Below are positions 6,254 through 6,606 of a stretch of DNA of 6,606 bases, piece by piece. The stretch is from assembly GCA_017445525.1 (NCBI GenBank), contig JAFSTZ010000037.1, positions 1 to 6,606 on the forward strand, in the 5' to 3' direction. Numbering within the stretch: the first letter of the stretch is position 1; each line of letters opens with the position of its first letter. The notes beneath the pieces were generated by a model. It was given only the letters and a program-made list of their open reading frames with translations. It did no database searches and was not told the origin of the DNA. The position numbers and the translations under genes were made by a program. The DNA comes from Eubacterium sp. (GTDB lineage: Bacteria; Bacillota; Clostridia; Lachnospirales; Lachnospiraceae).

Positions 6254-6402
6254 CGAAATACGATAGCAGGCTTCTGCTATGCCCGGAGGACCTCTCGGGT
6301 ACGCCGGTGCGCAGGCTTGGTCTTTTCAAGCCGCACACCGCTGCGCACCCGAAATGGTGCGAACGAAGTCCGTAGGGCATACAGAAGCTGCGTTGTATTT
6401 CG
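6254..6402. repeat. 149-base imperfect palindrome with multi-hairpin fold, between fabD and fabG
   Basis: The ends pair over long range: 6254-6284 with 6375-6402, matching in blocks CGAAATAC, GCAG, CTTCTG and TATGCCC with small bulges. Inside, three local hairpins can form: CCCG...CGGG at 6282-6299, CGGTGCGCAGGCTTG (6305-6319) with CAAGCCGCACACCG (6327-6340) around loop GTCTTTT, and CGCACC/GGTGCG at 6344-6361. The layout is a cloverleaf-like four-way junction. The left arm can alternatively close on itself (ATAGCAG, loop GCTT, CTGCTAT; 6263-6280, a perfect 7-pair stem), so two competing folds are possible. The element starts 8 bases after the fabD stop, and fabG's own ribosome site is left intact, as expected for an inserted or co-transcribed module. 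No open frame of note, T-run or obvious target-site duplication is seen. It may be a miniature inverted-repeat mobile element or a structured RNA; I recognise no named family. Confidence 0.75.
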
Positions 6403-6410
6403 TCAATTAC

Positions 6411-6606
6411 TTAAAAGTTTACCTCTATATCCTCGTATGTTGATATCCGTATCGTCGTCAACGCGCAGCCGAGGGATTTGCCGATCCTTTTATTGAACCC
6501 CGCCAGCGTCTTCCCCGGCCCGATCTCATAAAAGGTATCCACCCCGTCAGCCACCATCGCCTCGACACACTGCTGCCACTTTACGGAGTTGGACAGCTGC
6601 CTTACC
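6411..6606 (-). CDS. fabD: Malonyl-CoA:ACP transacylase FabD, C-terminal part (cut by right edge)
   Basis: Only the last 64 codons plus the TAA stop (6411-6413) are in the window. FabD moves malonyl from CoA to acyl carrier protein, supplying the extender for FabF. The visible tail has the family's closing pattern: a QLSNSVKWQQCVEAM stretch, matching the usual 'QL..PV+W...v..m' region, then FYEIGPGKTLAGFNKRIGKS with the conserved EIGPG turn. The catalytic Ser and His lie upstream, outside the window, so activity cannot be judged. The gene reads leftward in line with fabG, fabF and fabZ, which supports one operon whose promoter is beyond the right edge. Other acyltransferase-domain proteins share this tail, but the neighbourhood makes FabD by far the best call. 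Confidence 0.9.
   Translation of the reverse strand, partial: VRQLSNSVKWQQCVEAMVADGVDTFYEIGPGKTLAGFNKRIGKSLGCALTTIRISTYEDIEVNF

Noticed and set aside
6254..6402. tRNA gene suggested by the cloverleaf-like fold
   Set aside because: At 149 bases it is too long, the stems do not have tRNA sizes, and no T-loop sequence or CCA end is seen.
6254..6402. Terminator between fabD and fabG
   Set aside because: The hairpins are not followed by a T-run on the minus strand, and the genes form one pathway unit.

Overview
The window reads as the downstream part of a bacterial type II fatty-acid synthesis operon from a low-to-mid GC Gram-positive, most likely a Clostridia member of Lachnospiraceae type. The evidence is the strong AGGAG/GGAGG ribosome sites, the FabD-FabG-FabF-FabZ gene style, an editing-type bacterial prolyl-tRNA synthetase, an AAA_14/DUF4143 ATPase and a Gram-positive style signal peptide. 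The genus cannot be fixed from the sequence. All supported genes are on the minus strand, so transcription runs from the right edge to the left.

In transcription order: the C-terminus of fabD (cut by the right edge); a 185-base gap filled by a 149-base, highly folded imperfect palindrome; fabG; a 111-base gap with an imperfect palindrome; fabF; a 64-base gap with a small hairpin; proS; fabZ only 18 bases later. FabD loads malonyl groups onto acyl carrier protein, FabF condenses, FabG reduces and FabZ dehydrates, so three of the four steps of the elongation cycle plus malonyl loading lie here. An enoyl reductase, acpP and the acetyl-CoA carboxylase genes are not in the window. Prolyl-tRNA synthetase sits inside this set, apparently co-transcribed.

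After fabZ comes the most striking non-coding stretch (1672-1892). Three full copies and a partial fourth of a 33-base tandem repeat each carry the palindrome TTTGCTTGGCAAA. The array runs into a perfect consensus sigma-A promoter (TTGACA, 17 bases, TATAAT) whose -35 overlaps a degenerate fourth palindrome at the same 33-base phase. The predicted start point falls inside the 5' arm of an intrinsic terminator hairpin. This looks like an operon end that stops read-through and launches the next gene.

That next gene is an AAA_14/DUF4143 ATPase, clearly more AT-rich than the fab genes (about 36% GC in three hand-counted rows against about 51% in two fab rows), which suggests a separate accessory unit. 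Beyond it, cut by the left edge, is the start of a secreted protein with a clear Sec signal peptide and no recognisable domain.

The coding genes are ordinary. The candidates for something undescribed are the promoter-linked 33-base repeat array, the promoter-in-terminator arrangement, and the folded element between fabD and fabG.
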